Assembly: GCA_003550325.1 (NCBI GenBank) | Contig: QKWP01000123.1 | Location: 324,387-388,386 of the forward strand | Source: Gigaspora rosea | Lineage: Eukaryota; Glomeromycota; Glomeromycetes; Diversisporales; Gigasporaceae | Length of the DNA stretch: 64,000 nt | Direction of reading: 5' to 3' | Translations under genes and position numbers: made by a program | The notes under the pieces: generated by a model | Databases searched by the model: none | The model's input: the letters and a program-made list of their open reading frames with translations, nothing else | Told to the model about the DNA's origin: nothing | Shown: positions 1-11,078 of the stretch, piece by piece | Layout: each line of letters opens with the position of its first letter | Numbering within the stretch: the first letter of the stretch is position 1

Positions 1-240
1 GTCCAATAAAATTATTATTGATTAGCTAGCAACTTGACAACTAATCAATTTTTAATTTGGAATACTAAAATAATTATATTTTCCAAATAAATTAATTATT
101 AAAATGTTTATTCTTGAATCTATTATATTATATTATGCTAAAAACTATACACTTTACCAAATTAACTAGAATATTATTTGGTTAATTTTTATTAGATATT
201 TCAAGAATTATAAAAATAGCTAACTAAATTAAAAAAACTA

Positions 241-585
241 CAGTGTGATACAGCATAAACCAACACCCCACGCCAAATTTTGAAATAAATACTCAATTCT
301 GATTGGCTAGAATAATGTAATTAATTGTGATTGGTCAAAAATTACATATGAGTTTCTTTTTTTTATATATTAAATGCCAAATTTTCAATTTCATAGTAAA
401 CTTTAAATTGATATAACCTTTTAAAATTAAAATAAATTAAAAATCCTTTTTAACCAAATTGTAGCTTAGTCTTAAAGCTACAATTTGGTTAAAAAATTTT
501 TTGGAAAAAATTTTTTATTTTTAAGTTATATCAATTTTTGTAAAATACATATAAAAAGGTATTGGTTTATAGTATTCTGCACTAT
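241..585. mobile_element. Inverted-repeat MITE, possibly mariner-like
   Basis: The two ends are imperfect inverted repeats: AGTGTGATACAGCATAAACC at the left matches the complement of the right end (AGTGCAGAATACTATAAACC). The outer bases lie next to TA on both sides. The centre holds a strong hairpin around an AACCAAATTGTAGCTT arm (about 455-495). No coding capacity is visible. The Tc1/mariner assignment rests only on the TA flanks and CAG-like end, so it is tentative. Confidence 0.5.
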
Positions 586-630
586 ATAGCTCAAAAAGAA
601 ATAAAATTTTAACATCTAATTTAAATACAA

Positions 631-799
631 TAGGCCTGTAACTAGTAAAAACTATATATTTTTAATAGGTATTGCCAGGTTTTATTGGGCCTCTTTATAA
701 AACCCGGGCCTGGCCTAATTAATCACAGACTTCCAAGCCCAGCCCAGGCCCGGCCCAACTACAAATTACCAGGTTTGGCCTGGACCATTGCAAGCCTAC
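631..799. repeat. GGCCC/GGGCC-rich repeat with short inverted ends
   Basis: A GC-rich island in AT-rich DNA made of repeated GGGCC, GGCCTGG and CCAGGCC words. It starts TAGGCCTGTAA and ends in TTGCAAGCCTA, which is the inverse with two mismatches. It looks like a small hAT-type non-autonomous element, but no convincing 8 bp target duplication was found. Confidence 0.4.
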
Positions 800-935
800 T
801 AAGAACTAATATTTATATTAGGCATATAGGTTGGTATATTACTTTTTAATTTTGATTGCCTTTGGTGTTTGGTCATTTTCAAAAATAGCTACTTGTCTTT
901 TATCTCCTTATTCATAAAAATTGAATTGTTTCTTG

Positions 936-1140
936 TGTTTAATCGTATACCACCTTCTATTCTTTGTTTGATGGGTTGTTTGACTGCTTTTGAAGTTTGA
1001 TTATATACCACCTTTATATATTTTGTTTAATAGATTGTTTAATGGGTTGCTTGACTGCTTCTGTGTTTGATTATACACTACCTTTTTCTCTATGTTTTGT
1101 TTGATGAGTTGTTTGGTTGTTTCTGGTGTTTGATTACATG
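936..1140. repeat. Degenerate ~70-80 bp tandem repeat
   Basis: About three diverged copies of a unit containing GTTTGATTATATACCACC, TTTTGTTTGATGGGTTG and TTTGACTGCTTCTG follow one another. No reading frame runs through it. The surrounding 800-1616 stretch shows no gene. Confidence 0.55.
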
Positions 1141-1616
1141 CTTTATATACTTATACATTTGGTTTGAATTTAACAATTTTAATAATTAGTAGTTTTTTTT
1201 TAAATGGAAGTCTATGCCTAGGTAAGTAAAGGGTAATGACAGATTAATTAAACAAAGTATGCTTGAGTGAATGTAGTTCAGAGATGGATCAATTTTATTA
1301 TAAAAAGTCAGATATTTGCATTTATATAGGATTATTGGTATTAATAAAATAAATAATATGCATTTCGAGATAAATATGATTTTTTTAATACATTAGTATT
1401 TTTATTATGTCGAATTATATAAATTAGAAAAATAAATAAGATTCTCTGATTTGATAAAAATTGTTAAAATTTAATCCATAATAAATATCGATGAATTATA
1501 AGTAAATATTAATGATCATTTGCCAATTATTCTGATCCATGTCAATGATTAGAATGTTCAGACTTGGTCCATATCAGGTATTAACAACTGGAAAGTATGG
1601 TCAAGTGTATTTAAAC

Positions 1617-1945
1617 TAGTGATTTGAATCGGTTGGGCTATAATCGGGTAACCGACCCGAACTGAATAAATTTCGGGTAACCGGTTGAGTAAATGCTTAA
1701 TCGGTTGACCTGTACAACCGATTGAGAATCGGTTGACATAATGTTAATGACATCATAAAAGAGCAAGGTCCCGAAAAGTTCCGAAATGAAATGAATGAAC
1801 ATAGTAGACGAGACAAAAGCTTGAGTAAAGGCCCGAGAATTCCCGAAAGTAAACGTGAAGTAATCTTATTCGGTTGAATCGGTTGATAGTAAATATTTCA
1901 GTTCGGTTAACCGATTAAGGAAAATTTTCTCGGTTCAAATCACTA
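1617..1945. mobile_element. hAT-type MITE, CGGTT-rich core
   Basis: The left end TAGTGATTTGAATCGG is the inverse of the right end (complement TAGTGATTTGAACCGAG). Near-identical 8 bp flanks, ATTTAAAC (1609-1616) and ATTTAGAC (1946-1953), give a 7/8 match and point to a hAT-type insertion. The 329 bp interior repeats CGGTTGA/AACCG words on both strands and has no coding potential. Confidence 0.75.
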
Positions 1946-2469
1946 ATTTAGACGAATTAGATTATAAGATCTAGTTACACAAAATAGTTGAAGAGGCTTT
2001 TACCTAGAACATAGTGATTTGGCTGATTAAAATTTTTCAACTAGACCAAGTCAATAAATATTGATCAGCTTAGTTTGCTTAGCTGATTCTCTGGTCATGT
2101 AATAAAATCAAATAGAAATAATTAAACACCTATTGTAATCCCATACCAGTTAAACTATATGTGTAAATCTTGAAATAAATTACAGAAAACTTTTACATTT
2201 CGAAGTAAAACTCAAGCAGATCTGAACTAAATTTAAAATAGTTTTTATTTTGTATAATGTTCTTTTAATACTTGCTAAACTCTATGTAGCTTATTTATTT
2301 AACAATAAAGCAATGTTTGTTAATTTTTCAAACTCTATATAATATTTTTGTGTTCGCCCATTGTTATTTATCAATTCATGGCTTTATTAAAAGCTACATA
2401 TTTTTTTAATACTAATTTAAATCGGGATAGGAATTAAAACAATGCTGGTTTTCTTTTAGAAAAAGTAGG

Positions 2470-3245
2470 TCATGAACCATATTGGGATAAAGATGATTTT
2501 TTATTAGTTATAACATTTCTGGCATTGGAAAAGAGGCATTCTGATAGGACTGAGGTTCCCAGAATTGCTAAAAACTTTCGTGCTTGCTGTGCCATTAAAA
2601 GAAGGGTTAGTTTTTTATTTTGCCAAAAAACTAACGGGTTATGTTTTTTGTAAAAAGGATCAGAAAGATTATATTTTATTATTTGGGGCATATCAAAATA
2701 TATCTTTAATTCTGATTCAATAGGACAAAATGAGCTAAAAAGTTTCTTCAAAGAGTGATTGAATAATGAGGAAAATGGATTATTTTCAATAAAGGGTATT
2801 GTTAAGTATATATTTTTTGTTCTTTTTATTTTGCATTTTAATTTATCTTTTATTATTTCTAACTTTTCTGGCTCAAAGCTTAGATCTTTAAATATTGGGT
2901 CAAGAATATACCCTTTGCTCCTGGTTCATCTCAGGGGTTTTCAAATGAAAGTTCTATCTTGTCATGCACATTGTGAACAATTGAATGTTTAAGAGTTGCT
3001 TCTTTTTGAAATAGATGTTCTTGTAATCATTTAATTAAAGGTAACATCATTGAAAAGGTAGGATAATGATCTCTACCTACTACAGTTGTAACATTTGCAA
3101 ATGGGCCTAGCAACTCAACTAACTCCTGGTTTCCTAACAATTCTTCATTATTAAGGAGCAAATTTTCTAATGTTTGGCATGATTTCTAATACTTTTTCTT
3201 TATTTTTGCAAGATTTTCTTGTAACCTTTTTATAGCTTTATAAAG
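2470..3245 (-). pseudogene. Dead hAT transposase, C-terminal half
   Basis: Read on the minus strand, 2470-2751 is an open 93-codon stretch matching the hAT C-terminal dimerisation region: YFDMPQI, DPFYKKHNPL, ARKFLAILGTSVLSECLFSN and a following TNKKSSL. Above it, in shifting frames, come DPIFKDLSFEPEK (about 2870-2920) and ELLGPFANVT...GRDHYPTFSMMLP (about 3035-3130), both typical hAT core segments. A TGA and several frame changes separate the pieces and no N-terminal part or zinc finger was found. The product would be a cut-and-paste transposase; this copy cannot be translated. It is distinct from the hAT copies at 8.0 and 11.1 kb. Confidence 0.8.
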
Positions 3246-3936
3246 AGAAAATAACCGGTTTAACAACAAATAAGTTGAGTTTCACCTTATCACAGTATCA
3301 TTGAAAATCAGATCTAGAACAGTGTATAAAATAGCATGATAAAAATCCGGATCTACCGTTTTTTATATTGCATATACCGGTATTTTAAAATTGGGCCGGT
3401 GCAACAAACGGTGCATGATCCGGAATTTTTTGAAGTAACCGGTGCATATATACTAGGAACGTAGTATAACGTAGTATATGATTTCATAAAGAGTGAAGTG
3501 TCAGGATACTATTGAATTTAATAACTGATGCATGACGATAGTCATGCTTAGGTTCGTGATGATTCGAGACTCGATGCTTACGTATCGAGCTGTTTTTTTT
3601 ACTTAGCTTCATAAAGCTTCATAAAACATGATCTATCGTCATAGCGTTAAATTAATTGAGTCATTCTGAATCATTCCTTTTTTACGTATAATACGTCTCC
3701 TTACATTAATTTAAGCTATATATATTTTCAGGGTTAATCAGCATGTGGGAATAATCGCACACTAAAATTGGACTAAATTCACGCATATTTAATCTAACTC
3801 TGAGACCAACTCTAAAAAATATACTGTACTCCAAATATCGTTGTTGATTGCATGAAAAATCAAGTTAATTCCTATCAACCCCCAAATGCAATAAAAAAAT
3901 CCTTAGTGATCAGCAATCCGTTACCCATTTCTTCTT

Positions 3937-3944
3937 TATAAATA
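3937..3944 (+). promoter_or_regulatory. Possible TATA box for the glycosyltransferase remnant
   Basis: TATAAATA lies about 60 bp before the ATG at 3999, a plausible core-promoter distance. In a genome this AT-rich the motif alone is weak evidence. Confidence 0.3.
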
Positions 3945-3998
3945 CGTATCAAGATCAACGTATAAGAAACCTCATTTTCCTCAAAAACAAACTTATTA

Positions 3999-4302
3999 TG
4001 AATTTATTAAAAATCAAAAAAAATTAGGATATTTTAAAAAAACTATTTTCTTACTTACTCTTTGGCATTTTGCCATATTTCCATTTTTTATAAATAAGTC
4101 TCTTGGATCCGAAAATTTGATTAAACGTGATTTGTCACTGAACAGAAATAATGTACCAAAGAATATACTCATCACTTCCATGTTCGGAAGTAATTATATC
4201 ATTTTAATTATTTTAACATCTTATTTTATTTTAACAATTACAGAAACTCATCTTCGTCATACGTTAGAAATTTGCATGATTTTAATGGATCGAGGATATA
4301 AG
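3999..4302 (+). pseudogene. UDP-glycosyltransferase, 5' fragment (two exons)
   Basis: From the ATG at 3999 the reading gives MNLLKIKK, breaks by one base in an A-run, then stays open through a hydrophobic stretch (TIFLLTLWHFAIFPFFI) like a secretory signal, RDLSLNRNNVPKNILITSMF, and after a 54 bp intron (4190-4243, GTAATTATAT...ATTACAG) THLRHTLEICMILMDRGYK. This order of signal, PKNIL-TS and H-(X)n-LEIC-ILMDRGYKV is that of the N-terminal domain of fungal UDP-glycosyltransferases. A further donor, GTATGATT, starts at 4303. I found no downstream exons with the sugar-nucleotide binding domain before 5.8 kb, so this is a 5' remnant or a gene whose remainder is too diverged to see. The A-run frameshift could also be an assembly error. 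Confidence 0.6.
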
Positions 4303-5990
4303 GTATGATTTTATTTATACAATTAGGGTAGCTGTGCGACACGCTAAAACCAGGAACGTACTAAGTATGATACTACATATCGTTTTTGAAAATTAATATA
4401 TTTTTATTTTAATTATTGCAGTTGATGCAGACTTGAGGCCATTATAAAATAAGTATGATCATATGAAATTCTAGTTTGGTAGGAATAATAATTTTTTTTT
4501 ATTAATTCATTTTAAGAAAGTCTCAAAAATGTAGTAATAATCTATGACAAACCATTACGACCATATATCCCAAATCATGTAGACGATCAAAAATGTACAG
4601 ATATTTAGAATATTGTATAGTAACTACTATTATAAATTTTGAATGTCATAATGCGCAGATAACCAATTAACGAACTATAAATTTAGATGGCACATAATCG
4701 ACTTATGACGTTAAAGTATATGTAAAAATGTTGATTCCTTCCAAAAATGAATAAATGAAACCATTACTTCTAATAAAAAAGGATTCTGAGAAAATCAGCA
4801 TAGTCCACGCCCAAAAACATTAATTAAAGCATCCCTCACACATTTCATGTGATCGTACTGGTATATTGTAATTGTGAATAAATGAAAATCATTATTCCAA
4901 CCCAAAAGGATTTTTCAAAAATTAACGTAGTGCATCAAAAAAGTTGAACGGAACCATCCCTCTCACATTTCATGTGATCGTACTGGTATTATGAATCATT
5001 TTTTAATAAAAGTTGGCTAAAACTTAAAACCGATTTTACTTTAAATGGCAAGCCATTGATCGTAATAATGAAGTATTACAAATGACATCAGATTATCATT
5101 TACTAAGGAAGAACGAATTTTTAAGATTTTGCCTTCGATTTAGATGCCAGTAAAACCATACTATTATCGCGAAGATCATCACATGTCAGAATAATGGGGG
5201 AAATCATTGTTATGAAAGGCATTGTGCTATTTTGGGTTAGATTGGAATCGTAGTGGTAAAAAGAGAAAATGGAAATACGGTATTTAAGGATATTTGAAAG
5301 ACAGTGCTTTTTTTTTCGCTGCCTGACTTTTAATCTTGCTTTTTCGAGGAGTCCCTCCTAAAAAAAAAAAAAAAATGGGAAGAAGCAGGAAAAAAAAATA
5401 AAAAAAAATAAACAATAAATAAATAAATTCATCAGAACATGCATGCACAGTTCACCACAGGACTTGTGCAGTTGGGAAATAACGGTTGGGAATAAAAGAA
5501 AAGGAAAATAGTTGAAAGCGTCAAGCTTGTATAGTTGTAATTTGTCTACTCCTATTGTGTGTTTTCATAGATCAATAATGTTGATCCGAGCGAGAATAGT
5601 GCAACTACTTTATTAAGTAGATAAGATAAATGAAAAGCCTGTCAATGAAGTGACAAGCCGATCATTATTGCGAGATCAGATGACTTTATAACAGGTCATT
5701 GGCAGATTTTTTGTATCCTTTTATGGTTATTCGTTGATTACTGTTGTTGCATTTGTTTACAGGAAATTGTGAAGCAGCATATGATTTTTGAAATTCACAT
5801 GTTATGTTGGTGGCGTAAGTAAGGGATAATGGCTTAGCCAGAAACAAACAATGATACAGGAGAAGAAAGGAGTATTTAAGGTCAATGGTCTCGGTGAAGA
5901 AGTATCTTTTTCTTTGCTATCACTTGCCTTGTGAAGGCTGGCTCTAACCCACCCGAATTCAAGCAAACAGGATTGTTTTTGTTGTGTCAG
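4303..5990. other. Intergenic, no gene seen
   Basis: No convincing coding sequence. It contains a ~29 bp direct repeat (CATTTCATGTGATCGTACTG at about 4841 and 4965) 126 bp apart; a related word recurs near 55.5 and 56.2 kb. A-rich and T-rich runs lie at 5308-5410. Confidence 0.5.
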
Positions 5991-6237
5991 GCTGTAGCAG
6001 TTCAAGGACCTGTTTTTGTATTTGGCTCCACGGCTGCAAGTGGCAGTGCAAGGACCAGTGTTTGTATTTTGCTCCGCAACTGCAAATGGCAGTGCAAGGA
6101 CCAGTGTTTGTATTTGGCTCCACAGCTGCAAGTAGCAGTGCAAGGACCAGTTTTGTATTTGGCTTCGCGGATGCAAGTGACAGTGCAAGGACCAGTTTTG
6201 TATTTGGCATCGCGGCTGTGAGTAGCGGTGCAAGGAC
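5991..6237. repeat. 45-46 bp minisatellite, about 5.5 copies
   Basis: Tandem units of the form CTGCAAGTGGCAGTGCAAGG followed by ACCAGTGTTTGTATTTGGCT and CCACGG, GC-richer than the flanks. The first units are 46 bp and the last ones 45 bp, having lost one base after ACCAGT. Several frames are open through it on both strands simply because the unit lacks stops. No start, splice site or homology supports a protein. Confidence 0.85.
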
Positions 6238-7195
6238 CATAATAAGAATGATATATTGTCATGAACATTTATACCGATATCTCTTTTCAGCTATAGAAAG
6301 AATTGACGGTTTCCCTCTACATGAGGGCATTGGATAAGTGAATGATTACTGCCCTTCAAATTGCTGTTTTAATAAGTCTATATCTCTGTAGTATTTGATA
6401 ATGTATATGAGAGCCGCTGAGATAGCGAGCCCTTATCTCGTATGTTTTTCAGCTTTGTAAATAAAGTCACTCAGTTTGCTTCAATAAAGTCATATGATCG
6501 AGCAAGAGTAATTAGATATTTCTATAACCCTGACTTTGGCATAATTATATTGCAATTGCATATTTATGTACTGTACTGTACATATGTACGTACATATACC
6601 GATACAGTAGCAGATTACAATTATGCATATATAATTACTTTCTTGGAATTTTATTAATATTTTAACTGTAGACTGTTTACACAAACTCTTAATTAATTGA
6701 CAGGATCTATCCAAAATTAAATTATTACACCACATAATATAGTTAGAGGAATGATTTTTGCACATCAGTTTGTATATTATCACGTACATCAAATTTTTTT
6801 TGACAAATAATATCACATTGTTTGTTGTTGCTTTTCTTAAATGTTGAACGAAAATCATTCCTCATATAGTTATGCAAGCAGGCAGTAATTGTTTATAGGA
6901 AACTGTTTTACTAGGTTCGATGTTCAGAATGTTTGGAATATAAGCACACAAAAACTGTAATTTCAAAAGTTTTTTTTAAATAAAAAAAGGTTGAGGAATT
7001 ATAAAATTTTAACTAGTTCATCTATCAAATTAAAATCAGTAATTTAGAGATACTTTTAATTCTTGTTGATATTGCCTTAAATTCTACTACTTGAAAGTGT
7101 TAAGAACATATTATCTTTATTATCAAATTTAGAAATCTTTATCGTAAATATTGTAGTTATTTCAATATAATACTACTCACTTCATCTACAATCAA
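6238..7195. other. Intergenic, no gene seen
   Basis: Both strands carry short open stretches near 6440-6860 but they have AT-driven composition and no recognisable domain. Nothing supports a gene here. Confidence 0.5.
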
Positions 7196-7430
7196 TTCAC
7201 TGATATGTTTATTTTATAAACAACCAACTCCTAAACAAGCTTATTTTATAGACAACTTATTTTGCTAACAACTCATTTTGCTGACATTATTTTATGATTA
7301 AGGTTAGCATTAGTGCTATAAAATATACTTGTCTGTGAAATTAGATATCTGATATTAGTAAAATAAGTTGTTTACAAATGAGCTTGTCTAGGAATTGAAT
7401 GTTTAAGAAATAAACCTGTTAGTAAAAAAT
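7196..7430. mobile_element. Inverted-repeat MITE
   Basis: About 70 bp at each end are inverted copies: left CTGATATGTTTATTTTATAA, CCTAAACAAGC and ACAACTTATTTTGCTAAC match the complement of the right end (GGTTTATTTCTTAAAC, CCTAGACAAGC, ACAACTTATTTTACTAA). No target duplication was resolved and the interior is non-coding. Confidence 0.55.
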
Positions 7431-8442
7431 CTTTGTTAATCTTATATATTTATAAGTTATTCCAGTTATACAAGATTAGATTAGTTAAGATAATAAATTA
7501 ATAGAACACCTATTTTCACTATACTAATTTGCTATTTTTACATATAACCAGAATTAAAATTATGTATAAATAGTGTAAACTTAAGCGTTCTTTAAATTAA
7601 TTTATAGATTTATTTAATTAAACAATATCTTTTCATTTTATAATTGGTATATTAAATTTCTTATTAATTTATTTAAATTAAGAATTCAAGTTCAGAAGTA
7701 TATACTTATTATGTATAGTTTGAGTAAACTTATTTATCGTTTAATTTAAAGTTAATAAGTTAAAGTTTCAAGTATTATAGCAAAATTAAATCTTTATTTT
7801 TATTACAATTTTTAGATTATTATAGCCATTAATATTAATAATTGATATAGTTACTAATATTAATATTTTTTAATTTATTTAATATTAGAAATTTAAGTTT
7901 AGAAAAATATTACTCGAAAATTTAGTTTGTAAATATTAAAGTAATTTATATTTAAATACATATTTATTAAACTATTTTTATAGATTATAAAATTAATAGA
8001 TTTTAATAGTTTATTTTTAGAATGGCGCTTTATAAATATTTTGAGAAAAGTTCAAAGAATGATAAGCAAGAACAAGTAATGGAAGTAGATAATGATTTAG
8101 CACATAATTTGAGCAATATAGATAATGATATGGATGATGATTATATGATATTGCAGATAATATAGATAATATAGATTATCTAGATAATATAGATAATAAT
8201 AGTGAAGATAGTAAAAGTTTCTATAGCTTCATCATCAAAACAAGCTAAAAAGGAATCTACTCAATTTTATACTTCATCTCCAAAGAAAAAAATTAAATTT
8301 ATTAAATTAAAGCCACCTACATATCAAAAAGAATGGGAAAAACAATATTTATAGTTAATATATAATGAAATTCAAAAAAAAATGGTTTGTAAATTATGCT
8401 TAAAGCATAATCAAAAAAATGATTTTGGCAAAAAAAACAAAG

Positions 8443-8714
8443 GTATGAATTTATACTTAATTGGTTAATAATTTAAAAATTAATATTATATTATATAATT
8501 TAAACTTATAAAAAATTTTAATTATATAAAATTGCAAATTTAAAAATATATAATAATAATATATTTATATTTATATTTTTAATTACTAAATTATATTTTT
8601 AAATAATATATTTTTATTTTTTATAATACTTTATGTATATTAATTGTTTTAATTATTTAAAAATTATAAATTAAATTATTATATTAAAAATTTTAAATAT
8701 TTTTTTATTATTAG
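8443..8714 (+). other. Intron 1 of the hAT transposase remnant
   Basis: GTATGA donor and TTATTAG acceptor. Removal joins AAAG to GGTCT in frame (KGSYNFRKSALDEH). The intron is much more AT-rich than the exons. Confidence 0.75.
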
Positions 8715-9248
8715 GGTCTTATAATTTTAGAAAAAGTGCTTTGGATGAACATGCTATAAGTCAACAGCAAAATGAGGCAAATAAAAAAGAAGCAGCAAGT
8801 TTAAGAATGATAACTGTATCAAATAATGCTATTAATAACGCATTTCAACATGTATTACAAATGATGAAAATGATTTTTTGGCTTGCAACTGAAAATATTG
8901 CTTTAAGTAAAATAGAATCTTTTTTAAATTTGGCTCAATTACTTGAAGTTCCTAATATTAAAAAAGAAGGTTATATTACTTATGCTAATTATTCTTCAGC
9001 ACATCAAATATTAGAAGCAATATCTAAATCAATTAGTAATAATTTATAGAATGAATTAAAAGCTTATTCAGCAATTGGAATTATAATAGATGAAAGTACA
9101 GATATTGCTACTGAATCACATATAATTATATATATAAAATATTGCTTAAATGGAATTGTTAAAATTAGATATTTACAATTATTAAAATTAGAAAATGGAA
9201 ATGCTGAAACTATTTATAATGCAATATTTTCTTTGTTTAATGAACATA

Positions 9249-9311
9249 GTAAGTAATAAATAATTATTTTATTTTAAATTTAATTTTTAAATTATATTTT
9301 TTAATTTTTAG
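9249..9311 (+). other. Intron 2 of the hAT transposase remnant
   Basis: GTAAGT donor and TTTTTAG acceptor, 63 bp. Removal joins NEH to KLYKKIIAFASDGAS in frame. Confidence 0.8.
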
Positions 9312-11078
9312 AATTATACAAAAAAATTATAGCATTTGCATCTGATGGTGCATCTGTTATGATAGGAAAAAATAATAGTGTTGCTACTAAAATTTTAAAA
9401 GATAATCTATATTTATTTATAACTCATTGTATTGCACATAGATTATCTTTAGCATGTGAGGCAGCTCAAAAATAAATTGAATTTTGTGATTATGCAGAAT
9501 CAATTTTAAAAAAAGCTTATCTTTTTTTTCATAAATCACCTAAAAGATATAATTCTTTACATAGTTATCAAGAATTACTTGATTCACCAAAACTAAAAAT
9601 TCAACAAATTTATGAAATACATTGGCTTTCAAAATAAGAAGTAGTTAAAAATTTTTGTAGAACAATTGAACCTTTACTTGATACATTATTTGAAGCTACT
9701 CAATCTACACCAAAAAAAAAACAAAAAACTTCTATAGTTACTTTATATAATAGTATTTGCAATTGGAAAACTTTGGCATTTATTCATTTTCTTTATGATA
9801 TATTAGATTATATTGCAGCTTTAAATTTGGCTTTACAACAAAGATATATACATTTTTCAGATATTAATCCTAAAATTGAAGCAACAATACAAAAAATTTA
9901 TAATGAATATTTAGATATAAATCCAAAATTTGGTATCCATTTAAATAAGTTTTTTGAATTAGTACATTTTTCAACACAACCTTTTATTAATAGTCATAAA
10001 TTAGAATGTACAATTAGTTGCAAAGATGATTTAATGAGTTATATTTTTGATTTTGCTAATTCTGTAATTAGTGAAATTAGAAGCAGATTTCCAATGATTT
10101 TATTATTGAATTCTATGCAAATTTTAAATCCAAATGAATGGCCTAAAAATAAAAAAATATTACAAAATTATGGAGAATTAGAATTAGAAGAATTGATTAA
10201 GGTATATGAAAAATCACATTGGCCAAATTATTTAAATAGAATAATTGATGCTGATGAAATAAGACAAGAATGGAATTTATTTAAAGCAGTTGTCTCATCA
10301 AATTATCAAAATCTTGATATGAATAATTTACTTCCTATAATTTTTGATCAACATCAAGAATTTTATCCTAATATTATTAAATTATTAGAAATTATATATT
10401 CAATTCCTTTTTCAAGTGTAGAATGTGAAAGAGGGTTTTCTAAACAAAATCTTATTAAAACTAGTAATCGAAATAGAATTAATAATGATACTCTTTATTT
10501 ATTTTTATCAATAAATCTAGTAGATAAAAATATAAATGAATTTGATTTTGAAAAAGCACTTAATATTTGGTCAACAATGGTTCAAACTTCAAGAAGAATT
10601 CAAAAATAATAATTATTATTTTTAAACAACTTAATATTTTAATATATTATTATATTATTATATGATATTATATTTTTATATTTTTATATTATATTTTTAT
10701 ATTATTATTTTCTATTTTTAAATTATTATATTCTATATTTATATTTTTAAAATTAAATAAAAACATATTTGTTTTATAAAATATATAAATTAAATTAAAA
10801 TATAAATTTATATAGTGTTTGTAGTCAAAAATTAGCTTAGCCAGCTAAGTTAAAGTTGATCTTTCTAAGTCAAGCTTCAGAAATTATTAGAGATTTTTTC
10901 AGATTTTTTCTCAATCTTGCTCATATTTTATGTTCATTAATATTTTTTTAAAGTTTTTTAGATTCTAATAAGTAGATGTAATTTAAACAAATGAACTAGG
11001 CTAAATTTGATTGGTTACTGCAATTTTTAATATAATCTAACATAAAAAATTAACTAACTAAGTCAATTTTTGAAAAAG

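Larger units (their letters stand above)
8022..10609 (+). pseudogene. hAT transposase (BED finger, three exons), inactivated
   Basis: Exon 1 starts MALYKYFEKSS, passes an acidic low-complexity GATAAT-rich tract with two frame changes, and reaches a zinc-finger-like VCKLCLKH. A 272 bp intron (8443-8714) and a 63 bp intron (9249-9311) both have GT-AG ends and keep the frame. Then come the hAT core pieces in order: GIIIDESTDIA (first acidic residue), AFASDGASVM (second), THCIAHRLSLAC (conserved His), and an uninterrupted 278-codon block (9773-10609) ending in the dimerisation region PFSSVECERGFSKQN. The reading is broken by TAG 8352-8354, TAG 9047-9049, TAA 9473-9475 and TAA 9635-9637. Each is one C-to-T change from a glutamine codon. 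I could not identify terminal repeats or an 8 bp duplication, so the element limits are unknown. Confidence 0.88.

Noticed and set aside
6490-6858. 122-codon minus-strand frame
   Set aside because: Cys/Ile/Asn/Lys-rich composition typical of AT-rich noise; no motif or splice structure.
8022-10609. Alternative genetic code with TAA/TAG read as glutamine
   Set aside because: The stops fit glutamine, but the same sequence also has frameshifts. The Sel1 gene is open and ends at an ordinary stop, and fungi of this type use the standard code. C-to-T decay is simpler.
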